Source of the DNA: Actinacidiphila yanglinensis
GTDB taxonomy: Bacteria; Actinomycetota; Actinomycetes; Streptomycetales; Streptomycetaceae
Direction of reading: 5' to 3'
Length of the DNA stretch: 64,000 bases
Assembly: GCF_900107965.1 (NCBI RefSeq)
Contig: NZ_FNVU01000017.1
Location: forward strand, 1 to 64,000
The position numbers and the translations under genes were made by a program. The first letter of the stretch is position 1, and the number at the start of each line of letters is the position of its first letter. Below, piece by piece: positions 38,051 through 49,282 of this stretch. The notes under the pieces were generated by a model that did not search any database, was not told the origin of the DNA, and saw nothing but the letters and a program-made list of their open reading frames with translations.

Positions 38051-38881
38051 ATGCGCAGCCGGAGTTACGACCCTGACCTGACGCCGCCGTGGAAGAAGTC
38101 GGGCCCGGTGCCCGAGGTGGCCGCGGACCGGGACCTCGTGGTGGAAGAGGTGAGCACGGGGTTCTGCGGAGCCGTGGTCCGGGTGGAGAAGACCGCCGAG
38201 GGCCTGACCGTGACCCTGGAGGACCGGCACGGAAAACTGCGGGTCTTCCCGATGGCACCGCGCGGTTTCATGATCGACGGCAGGACCGTCACCCTCGTCC
38301 GCCCGCGCGCCGCCGCCCCGGCGCCGCGCGGCCCGCTGCTGTCCGCCTCGGGCTCCATCGCAGTGCAGGGCGCGAAGGCGCGGGTCGCCCGCGCCGGGCG
38401 GATCTACGTCGAGGGCCGCCACGACGCGGAACTGGTGGAGCGGGTGTGGGGCCACGACCTGCGGGTCGAGGGCGTGGTCGTGGAGTACCTGGAGGGCGTC
38501 GACGACCTGCCCGCCATCGTCTCGGCGTTCCAACCCGGCCCGGACGCCCGCCTCGGGGTGCTGGTCGACCACCTGGTGCCGGGGTCGAAGGAGTCCCGTA
38601 TCGCGGCGTCGGTGAGCGGGGACGACGTCCTGGTCGTCGGGCACCCGTACATCGACGTGTGGGAGGCGGTGAAGCCGTCGTCGGTCGGCATTCCCGGCTG
38701 GCCCCGGGTGCCGCGCGGGGAGGACTGGAAGACCGGCGTGTGCCGGGCGCTGGGCTGGTCGGCGATGAGCACCGGTGAGGCGTGGCAGCGCATCCTGGCG
38801 TCGGTGGCGTCGTACAAGGATCTCGAACCGGAGCTGCTGGGAGCCGTGGAGCACCTGATCGACTTCGTCACCGCACCGTAG
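38051..38881 (+). CDS. DUF3097 protein
   Basis: A 276-residue cytoplasmic protein conserved in actinobacteria and of unknown function. The conserved N-terminus (SYDPDLTPPWKKSGPVPEV) and the central TOPRIM-like segment (RIYVEGRHDAELVERVWG, then LVDHLVPGSKESRIA and VVGHPYIDVWEAVKP) identify the family. The E-G-R-x-D-x-x-L pattern and the later D-H and H-P-x-x-D motifs recall TOPRIM-type nucleotidyl-transfer or nuclease folds; this is inference. It sits between the MBL gene and hemW, as in streptomycetes generally. Confidence 0.9.
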   Translation: MRSRSYDPDLTPPWKKSGPVPEVAADRDLVVEEVSTGFCGAVVRVEKTAEGLTVTLEDRHGKLRVFPMAPRGFMIDGRTVTLVRPRAAAPAPRGPLLSASGSIAVQGAKARVARAGRIYVEGRHDAELVERVWGHDLRVEGVVVEYLEGVDDLPAIVSAFQPGPDARLGVLVDHLVPGSKESRIAASVSGDDVLVVGHPYIDVWEAVKPSSVGIPGWPRVPRGEDWKTGVCRALGWSAMSTGEAWQRILASVASYKDLEPELLGAVEHLIDFVTAP

Positions 38882-38911
38882 CGGCGGTGCGCCGGAACGG
38901 GACCGGGTCCG

Positions 38912-40144
38912 TCAGTCGACCAGGTCCCTGACCACCGCGTCGGCCAGCAGCCGGCCGCGCAGGGTGAGGACCGCGCGGCCCTCAGCGTAAGGGACGGGCT
39001 CCAGGAGACCGTCCCTTACCGCCCGCGCGGCGGCCTTCGCGCCCGCCTCCGCGAGGATGTCCAGCGGGCAGCCGTCGGCGAGCCGCAGTTCCAGCAGGAC
39101 GCGCTCCACCCGGCGGTCCTCGGCGCCCAGCACCTCCCGGCCCACTCCGGGGGTGCGCCCCTCGGCGAGGGCCTGCGCGTAGGCGCCCGGGTGCTTGGCG
39201 TTCCACCAGCGCACCCCGCCGACGTGGCTGTGCGCGCCCGGCCCGGCGCCCCACCAGTCCGCGCCGGTCCAGTACAGCTCGTTGTGGCGGCAGCGCGCGG
39301 CGGGGTCGGTGGCCCAGTTCGAGACCTCGTACCAGGAGAAGCCGGCGGCCGACAGCCGCTCCTCGGCGATCAGGTAGCGGTCGGCGTGCACGTCGTCGTC
39401 GGTCATCGGCACCTCGCCGCGCCTGATCCGGCGGGCCAGCCCGGTGCCCTCCTCCACGATCAGCGCGTACGCCGAGACGTGGTCGGGCCCGGCGCCGATC
39501 GCCGCGTCCAGCGACGCGTGCCAGTCCTGGTCGCTCTCCCCGGGGGTGCCGTAGATCAGGTCGAGGTTCACGTGGTCGAACCCGGCGGCGCGGGCCTCGG
39601 CGACGCACGCCTCGGGGCGCCCGGGGGTGTGGGTGCGGTCCAGCACCTGGAGGACGTGCTGCCGGGCGCTCTGCATGCCGAAGGACATCCGGTTGAAGCC
39701 CGCGGCCCGCAGCTCGGCGAGGTAGGCCGGGTCGACGGACTCCGGGTTCGCCTCCGTGGTCACCTCGGCGTCCGGGGCGAGCCCGAACTCCGACCGGACC
39801 GCGGCGAGCATCCGGCCGAGGTCGGCGGCCGGCAGCAGCGTGGGGGTTCCGCCGCCGACGAACACGGTGCTGACCTGCCGGGGGTCGTCACCCAGCACCT
39901 TCCGCGCCAGCCGCACCTCCTCCGCCAGCGCCTCCGCGTAGTTCTCCCGCGACGCCAGCACCCCGCCCGAACTTCTCAGCTCGCTCGCGGTGTACGTGTT
40001 GAAGTCGCAGTACCCGCACCGCGTGGCGCAGTACGGCACGTGCAGGTAGAACCCGAGGGGGCGGGCGGCGGCGCCCTCGAACGCGGAGGGCGGCAGCGCA
40101 CCGTCCGCGGGTACGGGTTCCCCCTCGGGGAGTACGGAAGGCAT
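38912..40144 (-). CDS. hemW: Radical SAM haem chaperone HemW (HemN-like)
   Basis: A 410-residue radical SAM protein. The iron-sulfur motif is YCATRCGYCDF (CxxxCxxC) and lacks the extra Cys of true coproporphyrinogen dehydrogenase, which points to HemW. VGGGTPTLLPAADL and the C-terminal HemN_C domain (from GAGPGAHSHVGGVRWWN) are typical. The ATG at 40144 is preceded by GATACT and six G, so it may be leaderless. It converges with DUF3097 and follows the acyl-CoA ligase by about 120 nt in the minus direction. Confidence 0.94.
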   Translation of the reverse strand: MPSVLPEGEPVPADGALPPSAFEGAAARPLGFYLHVPYCATRCGYCDFNTYTASELRSSGGVLASRENYAEALAEEVRLARKVLGDDPRQVSTVFVGGGTPTLLPAADLGRMLAAVRSEFGLAPDAEVTTEANPESVDPAYLAELRAAGFNRMSFGMQSARQHVLQVLDRTHTPGRPEACVAEARAAGFDHVNLDLIYGTPGESDQDWHASLDAAIGAGPDHVSAYALIVEEGTGLARRIRRGEVPMTDDDVHADRYLIAEERLSAAGFSWYEVSNWATDPAARCRHNELYWTGADWWGAGPGAHSHVGGVRWWNAKHPGAYAQALAEGRTPGVGREVLGAEDRRVERVLLELRLADGCPLDILAEAGAKAAARAVRDGLLEPVPYAEGRAVLTLRGRLLADAVVRDLVD

Positions 40145-40265
40145 CCCCCCAGTATCCCGCGCCCGCGACCGTTCGGTGCCCACCCACCTAGGCGGCTACC
40201 GGGACGGGAGCACCGGCACCACCAGGGGCGCGGGTTCCTCGCCGCGGGAGCCCCGGGCGGAGCCG

Positions 40266-42149
<1,884 letters not shown>

Positions 42150-42243
42150 GACAACCTCCGGGCCCGAGCGGCGTTCTTAACTCACCAGTAACCTATCCGC
42201 GATCAGGGTAGAGGCCCAGCGCCCGGCACGTAAGGGGGAACGG

Positions 42244-42272
42244 GCGGCGGGTCGAAAACCGTGACCCGCCGC
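42244..42272 (-). terminator. Terminator hairpin after lepA
   Basis: GCGGCGGGTC (42244-42253) pairs perfectly with GACCCGCCGC (42263-42272); a second ACCCGCCGCC arm follows at 42279-42289 and could form an alternative stem. No T-tract. Confidence 0.65.
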
Positions 42273-42301
42273 GCGTAAACCCGCCGCCCGGCCCGGACGG
42301 A

Positions 42302-44185
42302 CTACTTCTTCGCCTTGGCCTCACCCTCGGAGTCGGTGGACAGCACCGCGATGAAGGCCTCCTGGGGCACCTCCACGTTGCCGACCATCTTCATCCGCTT
42401 CTTGCCCTCCTTCTGCTTCTCCAGCAGCTTGCGCTTGCGGGAGATGTCGCCGCCGTAGCACTTCGCGAGGACATCCTTGCGGATCGCGCGCACCGTCTCG
42501 CGGGCGATCACCCGCGCACCGATCGCGGCCTGGATGGGCACCTCGAAGTTCTGCCGCGGGATGAGCGCGCGCAGCTTCCCGACCAGCCGCACCCCGTAGG
42601 CGTACGCCTTCTCCTTGTGGGTGATCGCGGAGAACGCGTCGACCTTGTCGCCGTGCAGCAGGATGTCGACCTTGACCAGGTCGGCGCTCTGCTCGCCGGT
42701 GGGCTCGTAGTCCAGCGACGCGTAGCCGCGGGTCTTGGACTTGAGCTGGTCGAAGAAGTCGAAGACGATCTCGGCGAGCGGCAGGGTGTAGCGGATCTCC
42801 ACCCGGTCCTCGGAGAGGTAGTCCATGCCGAGCAGCGAGCCGCGCCGGTTCTGGCACAGCTCCATGATCGCGCCGATGAACTCGGTGGGGGCGAGCACGG
42901 TGGCGCGCACCACCGGCTCGTGCACCTCGGCGATCTTGCCCTCGGGGAACTCGCTGGGGTTGGTGACGATGTGCTCGGCGCCGTCCTCCATCGTCACGCG
43001 GTAGACCACGTTGGGCGCGGTGGCGATCAGGTCGAGGCCGAACTCGCGCTCCAGCCGCTCCCGGATCACGTCCAGGTGCAGCAGCCCGAGGAAGCCGACC
43101 CGGAAGCCGAAGCCCAGGGCCGCGGAGGTCTCGGGCTCGTAGACCAGCGCCGCGTCGTTGAGCTGCAGCTTGTCCAGGGCCTCGCGCAGCTCGGGGTAGT
43201 CGGAGCCGTCCAGCGGGTACAGGCCGGAGAACACCATCGGCTTGGGGTCCTTGTAGCCGCCCAGCGCCTCGGTGGCCCCGGCGGACTGGGTGGTGATCGT
43301 GTCACCGACCTTGGACTGCCGGACGTCCTTCACCCCGGTGATCAGGTAGCCGACCTCGCCGACCGCCAGGCCGTCCGCGGGAAGCATCTCCGGGGAGTTG
43401 GTGCCGATCTCCAGCAGCTCGTGGACCGCGCCGGTGGACATCATCCGGATCCGCTCGCGCTTGGTGAGCTGCCCGTCGATCACCCGGACGTAGGTGACCA
43501 CGCCGCGGTAGGAGTCGTAGACGGAGTCGAAGATCATCGCGCGGGCGGGGGCGTCGGCGACGCCGACCGGGGCGGGCACGTCCCGCACCACCCGGTCCAG
43601 CAGCGCGTCCACGCCGACGCCGGTCTTGGCCGAGACCCGCAGCACGTCGGCGGGGTCGCAGCCGATCAGGTTGGCCAGCTCGTCGGCGAACTTCTCCGGC
43701 TGCGCGGCGGGCAGGTCGATCTTGTTGAGCACCGGGACGATGGTGAGGTCGTTCTCCATCGCGAGGTAGAGGTTGGCGAGGGTCTGCGCCTCGATCCCCT
43801 GGGCCGCGTCGACCAGCAGGACGGTGCCCTCGCAGGCGGCCAGCGAGCGCGACACCTCGTAGGTGAAGTCGACGTGGCCGGGGGTGTCGATCATGTTCAG
43901 GATGTGGGTGCGGCCCTGGCCGTCGCCGGTGGTCGGCGCCCACGGCAGCCGGACGGCCTGCGACTTGATGGTGATGCCGCGCTCGCGCTCGATGTCCATC
44001 CGGTCGAGGTACTGGGCGCGCATCTGCCGCTGGTCGACGACACCGGTGAGCTGGAGCATCCGGTCGGCCAGCGTCGACTTGCCGTGGTCGATGTGGGCGA
44101 TGATGCAGAAGTTCCTGATCAGCGCCGGGTCGGTACGGCTCGGCGCCGGCACGTCGTGCGGCAGAGGGGAAGGGGTCGCGGGCAC
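42302..44185 (-). CDS. lepA: Elongation factor 4 (LepA)
   Basis: A 627-residue translational GTPase. The G motifs are [31 protein letters not shown] and SAKTG. Domain V and the unique LepA C-terminal domain (ending in [17 protein letters not shown]) are complete. I chose the GTG at 44185 ([11 protein letters not shown]), which matches the usual streptomycete start; the frame is open further upstream. It is divergent from rpsT, as in other actinobacteria. Confidence 0.97.
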   Translation of the reverse strand: MPATPSPLPHDVPAPSRTDPALIRNFCIIAHIDHGKSTLADRMLQLTGVVDQRQMRAQYLDRMDIERERGITIKSQAVRLPWAPTTGDGQGRTHILNMIDTPGHVDFTYEVSRSLAACEGTVLLVDAAQGIEAQTLANLYLAMENDLTIVPVLNKIDLPAAQPEKFADELANLIGCDPADVLRVSAKTGVGVDALLDRVVRDVPAPVGVADAPARAMIFDSVYDSYRGVVTYVRVIDGQLTKRERIRMMSTGAVHELLEIGTNSPEMLPADGLAVGEVGYLITGVKDVRQSKVGDTITTQSAGATEALGGYKDPKPMVFSGLYPLDGSDYPELREALDKLQLNDAALVYEPETSAALGFGFRVGFLGLLHLDVIRERLEREFGLDLIATAPNVVYRVTMEDGAEHIVTNPSEFPEGKIAEVHEPVVRATVLAPTEFIGAIMELCQNRRGSLLGMDYLSEDRVEIRYTLPLAEIVFDFFDQLKSKTRGYASLDYEPTGEQSADLVKVDILLHGDKVDAFSAITHKEKAYAYGVRLVGKLRALIPRQNFEVPIQAAIGARVIARETVRAIRKDVLAKCYGGDISRKRKLLEKQKEGKKRMKMVGNVEVPQEAFIAVLSTDSEGEAKAKK

Positions 44186-44368
44186 GCGGGGTCCAGTTTC
44201 TTGAGAACGTGAGGATCGTGGGAACGTGATCGAGGGCGCGTTGCGTGGCTGGCTGGTGCGGGACGGGCGGGCTGGCGGTGCTTGCGGTCGGGCGTGACGT
44301 GCGGTCGGGCCGGCTGCTGACCGGCCACGGTGTCCTCCATAATCCCACGACCCCGGCCCGGCCACGGT

Positions 44369-44398
44369 TTGGGAGCGCCCGTGCGCTGCTGGTAGTCT
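44369..44398 (+). promoter_or_regulatory. Promoter of rpsT
   Basis: TTGGGA (44369-44374), an 18-nt spacer and TAGTCT (44393-44398), about 100 nt before the GTG start. Confidence 0.55.
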
Positions 44399-44496
44399 GG
44401 ACCGCTGCGTCTCGTGCCCTCTACCCGAGGCGCGCACCCTGGTAGACACGCCACCGGTACAAGCCGGCGGCCAGACGAACCTGAGAAGGCTCTTTC

Positions 44497-44763
44497 GTGG
44501 CGAACATCAAGTCCCAGATCAAGCGCAACAAGACCAACGAGAAGGCGCGCCTGCGCAACAAGGCCGTCAAGTCCGAGCTGAAGACCGCGATCCGCCGCAC
44601 CCGCGAGGCCGTCGCGGCCGGTGACAGCGCGAAGGCCGACGCCGCCGCGCGCGCCGCCGCCAAGAAGCTCGACAAGGCCGTCAGCAAGGGCGTCATCCAC
44701 AAGAACCAGGCCGCCAACAAGAAGTCGGCGCTGGCCCAGTCGGTCTCCGCGCTCGAGGGCTGA
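44497..44763 (+). CDS. rpsT: 30S ribosomal protein S20
   Basis: An 88-residue, Lys/Arg/Ala-rich helical protein that binds 16S r[25 protein letters not shown] and [19 protein letters not shown] are diagnostic. The GTG start has GAGAAGG 7 nt upstream. Divergent from lepA. A terminator hairpin lies about 200 nt downstream. Confidence 0.98.
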   Translation: MANIKSQIKRNKTNEKARLRNKAVKSELKTAIRRTREAVAAGDSAKADAAARAAAKKLDKAVSKGVIHKNQAANKKSALAQSVSALEG

Positions 44764-45086
44764 TCACCCGCACCACCCTGTTCCACGGTCGTCACCCGAC
44801 CCGCTCCGCATCGGAGCGGCCCGACGGTACGACCCGCGTCACGGATCGCGGCATCGCCGGCAACCGGACCCAGCGGCCCCTCTACCGCCCGGACCGGCAC
44901 GGCCCCGACCCAGTGCGCCGCACGCGGACGTTCGCCACGTGCCTGCGGCGCCCGACGTACTCCGAGAGCCCGCCCTGGTCCGCCCGGGCGGGCTCTCGTG
45001 CGTCCGGTCCCGGGGCCGTCACGGGTCCGTACGCGTTCGGTGACCGCCCGTGGCCGCGGGGGTACGGCTGCCGATATTCTCGCCGC
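44764..45086. other. Intergenic region after rpsT
   Basis: About 320 nt without a recognised gene. It holds the terminator hairpin at 44966-44999 and, at its end, the TATTCT -10 box (45075-45080) of the following gene. Nothing else stands out. Confidence 0.6.
44966..44999 (+). terminator. Strong 12-bp terminator hairpin downstream of rpsT
   Basis: GAGAGCCCGCCC (44966-44977) pairs perfectly with GGGCGGGCTCTC (44988-44999) around a 10-nt loop. Confidence 0.75.
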
Positions 45087-45962
45087 ATGTCGACGCCGCC
45101 CGAGCAGCCGAACCCCAACCCCTACCAGCAGCCCGCCCCCGGCCAGAACCCGGTCCCGATATCGCAGCAGCCGACGCAGATCGGCGGGTACGGCACGCCG
45201 GTGCCGGCGCAGCACAATCCCTACGCCCAGGGCGGGCCGTACGGGCAGCCGGGTGCCGGGCAGCCGGGGATGGGACAGCCGGGGCAGCCGCCGGCGCCGG
45301 GGTACTACGCGCAGCCGGGGATGCCGGGGATGCCGGGGACGCCGGGGACGTCCGGCGGGGCCGGGCGGGCGGTGCTGTGGGCGGTGGTGGGCGCCGTGGT
45401 GGCGTCCGCGCTGTGGGGCGGCGGGGTGCTGCTGCTCGGCAAGAGCTCCTCGGACAAGCCCGACCTGCGCGGCTACACGGTCAAGGACAACCTCTGCGAG
45501 ACCGCGGACCTCTCGGCGTTCAAGTCCACCTATCCGAAGGACGACGACGACCCGACGAAGTACGCCGCCAAGACCCCGACGCTGGACGAGATGTACTGCG
45601 ACGAGGGCCTGGAGAAGGACGACTCGACCTACTCCGACGCCTACCTCTACGTGCAGGTGGACCTGCACAAGAAGACCGACCCGTCCGGCGAGTTCGCCGA
45701 CAGCTGGCGCGGCTACACCCAGCATGACAGCGACTACAAGGTGACCCCGGTCAAGGGCTACGGCGACGAGGCGTACCTCGTCACCGACGACACCTCCACC
45801 AGCCCGTACGTGACGCTCGCGGTCCGCGACGGCTGGATGACCTACACCATGCAGTGGAGCGCGTTCGGCAGCAGCTCCTCGGACTCGGACATCCCCTCGG
45901 CCGACGAGGCGAAGCAGTGGGTGCTCCAGGCGACGAAGGCGACGCTGCCGAAGCTGAAGTAG
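45087..45962 (+). CDS. Proline-rich N-terminus, single-span membrane protein
   Basis: A 291-residue protein. Residues 1-92 are rich in Pro, Gly, Gln and Tyr, including MPGMPGTPGTSGG-type repeats. One membrane segment follows (about 95-118, AVLWAVVGAVVASALWGGGVLLL), then an extracytoplasmic domain of about 170 residues with two Cys (NLCETADL and MYCDEGL) that may form a disulfide. Streptomycetes carry several proteins of this architecture without known function. It is leaderless: TATTCT lies 6 nt before the ATG. It converges with holA, 31 nt apart. Confidence 0.85.
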   Translation: MSTPPEQPNPNPYQQPAPGQNPVPISQQPTQIGGYGTPVPAQHNPYAQGGPYGQPGAGQPGMGQPGQPPAPGYYAQPGMPGMPGTPGTSGGAGRAVLWAVVGAVVASALWGGGVLLLGKSSSDKPDLRGYTVKDNLCETADLSAFKSTYPKDDDDPTKYAAKTPTLDEMYCDEGLEKDDSTYSDAYLYVQVDLHKKTDPSGEFADSWRGYTQHDSDYKVTPVKGYGDEAYLVTDDTSTSPYVTLAVRDGWMTYTMQWSAFGSSSSDSDIPSADEAKQWVLQATKATLPKLK

Positions 45963-45993
45963 CGGGACCGGAGGGGGTCGGGCGGGAGCCGGA

Positions 45994-46980
45994 TCAGGCG
46001 CGCGAGCGGGCGGCTCGGGCGATGGTGACCACGGCCCGCTCCAGGGCGTAGGCGGGGTCGGCGGCGCCGCCCTTGACCGCGGCGTCGGCGTCGGCGACCG
46101 CGCGCAGGGCCACCGAGACGCCGTCCGCGGACCAGCCGCGCATCTGCTGCCTGACCCGGTCGATCTTCCACGGCGGCATGCCGAGGTCGCGGGCGAGCTG
46201 GCCCGGGTTGGCGCCCCGGGGCGCGGACGCGAGCTTGCCGATCGACCGCACCCCCGAGGCCAGCGCGAAGGTGATGCCGGGCAGCGGCTGGCCGACCGAC
46301 AGCGCCCAGCGCAGCCGCTCCAGCGCTTCGGCGGCCCGCCCGGTGACCGCGAGGTCGGCCACCTCGAAACCGGTCGCCTCAGCCCGCCCGGTGTAGTAGC
46401 GGGCGACCACGTCGACATCGATGGTGCCGTCCACGTCGGCGGTCAACTGGGCGCAGGCGCTGGCGAGTTCCCGCAGATCGCTGCCGATGGAGTCGACCAG
46501 CGCCTGGGCCGCCTCCGGTGTCGCGGAGCGGCCGAGCGTGCGGAACTCCTGCCGCACGAACCCGAGCCGGTCGGCCGGCTTGGTCATCTTCGGGCAGGCC
46601 ACCTCGCGCGCCCCGGCCTTGCGGGCGGCTTCCAGCAGCGCCTTGCCCTTGGCCCCGCCGGCATGCAGGAGCACCAGGATGATCTCCTCGGCGGGCGCGG
46701 CCAGATACGCCTTGATGTCCTTGACGCTGTCCGCCGAGACGTCCTGCGCGTTGCGCACCACGATCACCTTGCGCTCGGCGAACAGCGACGGGCTGGTCAG
46801 CTCCGCGAGCGTGCCCGGCTGCACCGCCTCGGGCGGCAGGTCCCGCACGTCGGTGTCGGGGTCGGTGGCCCTGGCCGCGGTCACCACCTCGCGCACCGCG
46901 CGGTCCAGCAGCAGGTCCTCCTGGCCCACGGCGAGGGTCAGCGGGGCGAGTACGTCGTCTGAAGCGGTCTTCCTGGCCAT
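45994..46980 (-). CDS. holA: DNA polymerase III subunit delta
   Basis: A 328-residue clamp-loader subunit. The start MARKTASDDVLAPLTLAVGQEDLLLDRAV and the segments LFAERKVIVVRNAQDVS and KIDRVRQQMRGWSADGVSVAL fit the actinobacterial HolA family. The N-terminal AAA+-like domain lacks a functional Walker A, as normal for delta. It follows the usual comEA-comEC-holA neighbourhood of streptomycetes, but here an ArsR-MFS pair and a GNAT gene intervene. Confidence 0.93.
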   Translation of the reverse strand: MARKTASDDVLAPLTLAVGQEDLLLDRAVREVVTAARATDPDTDVRDLPPEAVQPGTLAELTSPSLFAERKVIVVRNAQDVSADSVKDIKAYLAAPAEEIILVLLHAGGAKGKALLEAARKAGAREVACPKMTKPADRLGFVRQEFRTLGRSATPEAAQALVDSIGSDLRELASACAQLTADVDGTIDVDVVARYYTGRAEATGFEVADLAVTGRAAEALERLRWALSVGQPLPGITFALASGVRSIGKLASAPRGANPGQLARDLGMPPWKIDRVRQQMRGWSADGVSVALRAVADADAAVKGGAADPAYALERAVVTIARAARSRA

Positions 46981-47884
46981 TGCCGACCAGCATCCCACGC
47001 GCCACCGACAGCCCGGTCCGCATCCCCTCCGGCGACGCCGGGCGGGGGCCGAGTGGGCGGGCCGGGCCGGATGCGGCCCGCTGCGGGCGCTCGGGCACAA
47101 TGCCGGGGTGAGCGACGTACGACATGTCCTGGTGCTGCCCGAGCGCGACGCGGCCGAGGAGGTCGCCGAACTCCTCTCCGACCGCTTCGACCTTCCCGGC
47201 GAGCCACGCGTCCTGCGGGACGCGCTGGCCGGGGAGGACGACGCCGAGGACGCGCAGTGGCTGGTGGTCGTCGAGGACGCCGGCGACCTGCTCGACCCGG
47301 CCGCACTGGACGAGATGGCCGGACGGCTCGGCGGCTGGCTGGAGGAGCAGTAGCCGCGGGCGTTCCGCAGAACCGGTCGGAGGGCCGGTCGGAGGGGCCG
47401 GTCGGAGCAGCCGCTCCAGGGTCAGCTCGTCGTGCAGGGGGATGCCGTACTCGCCGCTCAGCGGGATGGACGGCTTCACCGCTCGCGCCTCGTCCACCGC
47501 CCCGGGGGCGACATCGACGATCCGCAGCCCACGGCGCTGGTAGAACCGCAGCGCGTCCAGGTTGTCGTTCGTGGTGACCAGCCGGATGCGTCGCACGCCG
47601 GCCTGCCGGGCGACCCCGGTGGCAGCGGCCAGCAGGGAACTGCCGACGCCCCTGCGCCGCACGACCGCGTCCAGCGACACGATCTCCAGTTCCTCGTCCG
47701 AGACGGCGTAGGTGAGCAGGCCGACGATCCGCCCGTCCTGCTCGGCCAGCAGGGCCGGAAGCCTTGAAGCGTCGTGGGCCGTCGCGTGAACCACGATCGT
47801 CGTCCCGCCCCAGGACGAGGTGAGCAGGTCGGCGATCGCCTCGCGATGCGCGGCCGTGGCGGGCCTGACGTGGAGATCCCCCAT
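46379..47884 (-). CDS. GNAT acetyltransferase whose frame lacks the normal stop
   Basis: The first 165 residues are a complete GNAT domain: the acetyl-CoA loop is in VVRRRGVGSSLLAAA, with LVTTNDNLDALRFYQRRGLRIVDV before it ends at EYGIPLHDELTLE. Proteins of this type normally stop within a few codons of this point (near 47395). Here the frame continues for about 335 more residues, antisense to the 81-residue gene and out of frame over the start of holA, to a stop at 46379. The tail has no recognisable domain and three 12-13-nt tandem repeats lie where the stop is expected. The functional gene is probably about 47390-47884 with a lost or shifted stop. An assembly error is possible. Confidence 0.6.
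   Translation of the reverse strand: MGDLHVRPATAAHREAIADLLTSSWGGTTIVVHATAHDASRLPALLAEQDGRIVGLLTYAVSDEELEIVSLDAVVRRRGVGSSLLAAATGVARQAGVRRIRLVTTNDNLDALRFYQRRGLRIVDVAPGAVDEARAVKPSIPLSGEYGIPLHDELTLERLLRPAPPTGPPTGSAERPRLLLLQPAAEPSGHLVQCGRVEQVAGVLDDHQPLRVLGVVLPGQRVPQDAWLAGKVEAVGEEFGDLLGRVALGQHQDMSYVAHPGIVPERPQRAASGPARPLGPRPASPEGMRTGLSVARGMLVGNGQEDRFRRRTRPADPRRGPGGPAAGPRGARGGDRGQGHRPRHRRAGPAARGGAAGHARGADQPVAVRRAQGDRGAQRAGRLGGQRQGHQGVSGRARRGDHPGAPACRRGQGQGAAGSRPQGRGARGGLPEDDQAGRPARVRAAGVPHARPLRDTGGGPGAGRLHRQRSAGTRQRLRPVDRRRGRHHRCRRGRPLLHRAG
47108..47353 (+). CDS. Small acidic protein, unknown function
   Basis: An 81-residue acidic protein (MSDVRHVLVLPERDAAEEVAE...) ending in LGGWLEEQ. It has a beta-alpha pattern with a repeated D/E-rich loop and no known domain that I recognise; similar small proteins occur near holA in streptomycetes. 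It appears leaderless: CACAAT (47096-47101) lies 6 nt before the GTG. It is fully antisense to the run-on part of the GNAT frame. Confidence 0.7.
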   Translation: MSDVRHVLVLPERDAAEEVAELLSDRFDLPGEPRVLRDALAGEDDAEDAQWLVVVEDAGDLLDPAALDEMAGRLGGWLEEQ

Positions 47885-47959
47885 TCAGCGAACCGTAGCC
47901 CGAACAGGCCGTCCCGGCCCGGAGGTTCGGCATCAGCGCCACCACCTCCGACCCGCGTC

Positions 47960-49282
47960 CTACGGCCCGGCCGGCACCGCGGCGGGGGCCGGCGACGGGT
48001 CCGGGTCGGTGACCGGGTCCTGGGCCTTCGGCGGGAGGGCGTGCATCCGCGGGACGGGCGAGGGCAGCAGCCACAGCACGCAGAGCACGCCGCCGACGGT
48101 GGCCAGCCACAGGGTGGGCCGCAGCCCGAGGGTGCTGCCCAGGAGGCCGCCGGTCAGCGCACCGAGCGGGCGCATGCCGTAGTTGACCGTCTGCCACGCC
48201 CCGCTGATCCGGGAGCGCAGCGCGTTGGGCGTCAGGGCGGCCTGCAGCGACCCGCTGGCTATGTCCAGCAGCATCACGCCGACACCGGAGAGGAACTCCG
48301 CGGCGAAGAACGCCGCGAGGATCACCACCTTCGGTCCGCCCGCCAACGGCACCAGGACGAGCGGCGCGGGAAATCCGAAGTAGCCGAGCAGGACGGTACG
48401 GCCGACGCCGAGCACGCGTACCAGCCGGCCGGCGAAGACCGCGCCGAGCACGCCGCCGATCGCCCCGGCTCCGAGCACCACACCCAGCGTGCCCGCGTTC
48501 AGGCCGAGTTGCCGCACCGCGTAGAGCAGGACCAGGGCGTGGAAGATGTAGTTGAAGAAGTTCACCGTGGCCGCCGCCAGCAGCAGGGCGCGCAGCGACC
48601 GGGAGCGGGCGAGGTAGCGCAGCCCCACCAGGAGCTGCCCCTTGCCCCGGCGCGCCGCCGGGGGCTCCGCGGGCGTGATCCGGCCCAGCAGCAGCGCCGA
48701 GACCACGTACGACACCGCGTCCACGAGCAGCGCGAACGGCGCGGCGAGCACCTGCACCAGCAGCCCGCCCACGCTGGGGCCGGCCATGAACGAGAAGGCG
48801 CTGCTCCCGTTCGTCAGCGACTTGCCCTCCACGTACTGCTCGGGTGCGACCAGCGACACGAAGAGGGCGGCGTTGCTGACCGCGAAGACGACGCCGAGGG
48901 TGCCGACGGCGAACGCCACCGCGTAGAGCTGGACCATGGTCAGCCGGCCGAACGCGTAGGCGAGCGGCACCGACGCCATCAGGACGGCCCGGGCCAGGTC
49001 GGCGGCGATCATCACCTGCCGGCGCCGGCCCCGGCCGTCCACCCACGCGCCGGCGACCAGCGAGAACAGCAGCGCCGGCAGCACGGCGGCCATCGAGAGC
49101 CAGCCCATCTGGGCCGCGTCGGCGTGCAGGATGAGCACCTCGGAGAGCGGCAGGACCAGGAAGGTGACCTGGTCCCCGAGTTGGGAGACGGTCTGGCCGG
49201 TCCAGTAGCGGCGGAAGGACCGCTCCCGCAGCAGCTCCGGCGCCCGCGCGGCGACCGCCCGCACGGCCGAGGCGGCGCTCAC
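47960..49282 (-). CDS. MFS transporter (MFS_3 / tetracycline-macrolide exporter-like)
   Basis: A 440-residue transporter with about 12 membrane segments. LRERSFRRYWTGQTVSQLGDQVTFLVLPL is the typical start of the group that includes macrolide exporters; motif A-like is GAWVDGRGRRR. The GTG at 49282 overlaps the ArsR stop by 4 nt (GTGA) with GGAGGAGG upstream. Coupling to the ArsR gene suggests that the regulator controls its own operon and this exporter. The C-terminal 25 residues are Pro/Ala/Asp rich. Confidence 0.92.
   Translation of the reverse strand: MSAASAVRAVAARAPELLRERSFRRYWTGQTVSQLGDQVTFLVLPLSEVLILHADAAQMGWLSMAAVLPALLFSLVAGAWVDGRGRRRQVMIAADLARAVLMASVPLAYAFGRLTMVQLYAVAFAVGTLGVVFAVSNAALFVSLVAPEQYVEGKSLTNGSSAFSFMAGPSVGGLLVQVLAAPFALLVDAVSYVVSALLLGRITPAEPPAARRGKGQLLVGLRYLARSRSLRALLLAAATVNFFNYIFHALVLLYAVRQLGLNAGTLGVVLGAGAIGGVLGAVFAGRLVRVLGVGRTVLLGYFGFPAPLVLVPLAGGPKVVILAAFFAAEFLSGVGVMLLDIASGSLQAALTPNALRSRISGAWQTVNYGMRPLGALTGGLLGSTLGLRPTLWLATVGGVLCVLWLLPSPVPRMHALPPKAQDPVTDPDPSPAPAAVPAGP

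Noticed and set aside
40199-40265. Possible fifth copy of the intergenic repeat (CACCAGGGGCGCGGG)
   Set aside because: Only about 15 nt of the core match and the arms are absent; it could be a degenerate copy, but support is too weak.
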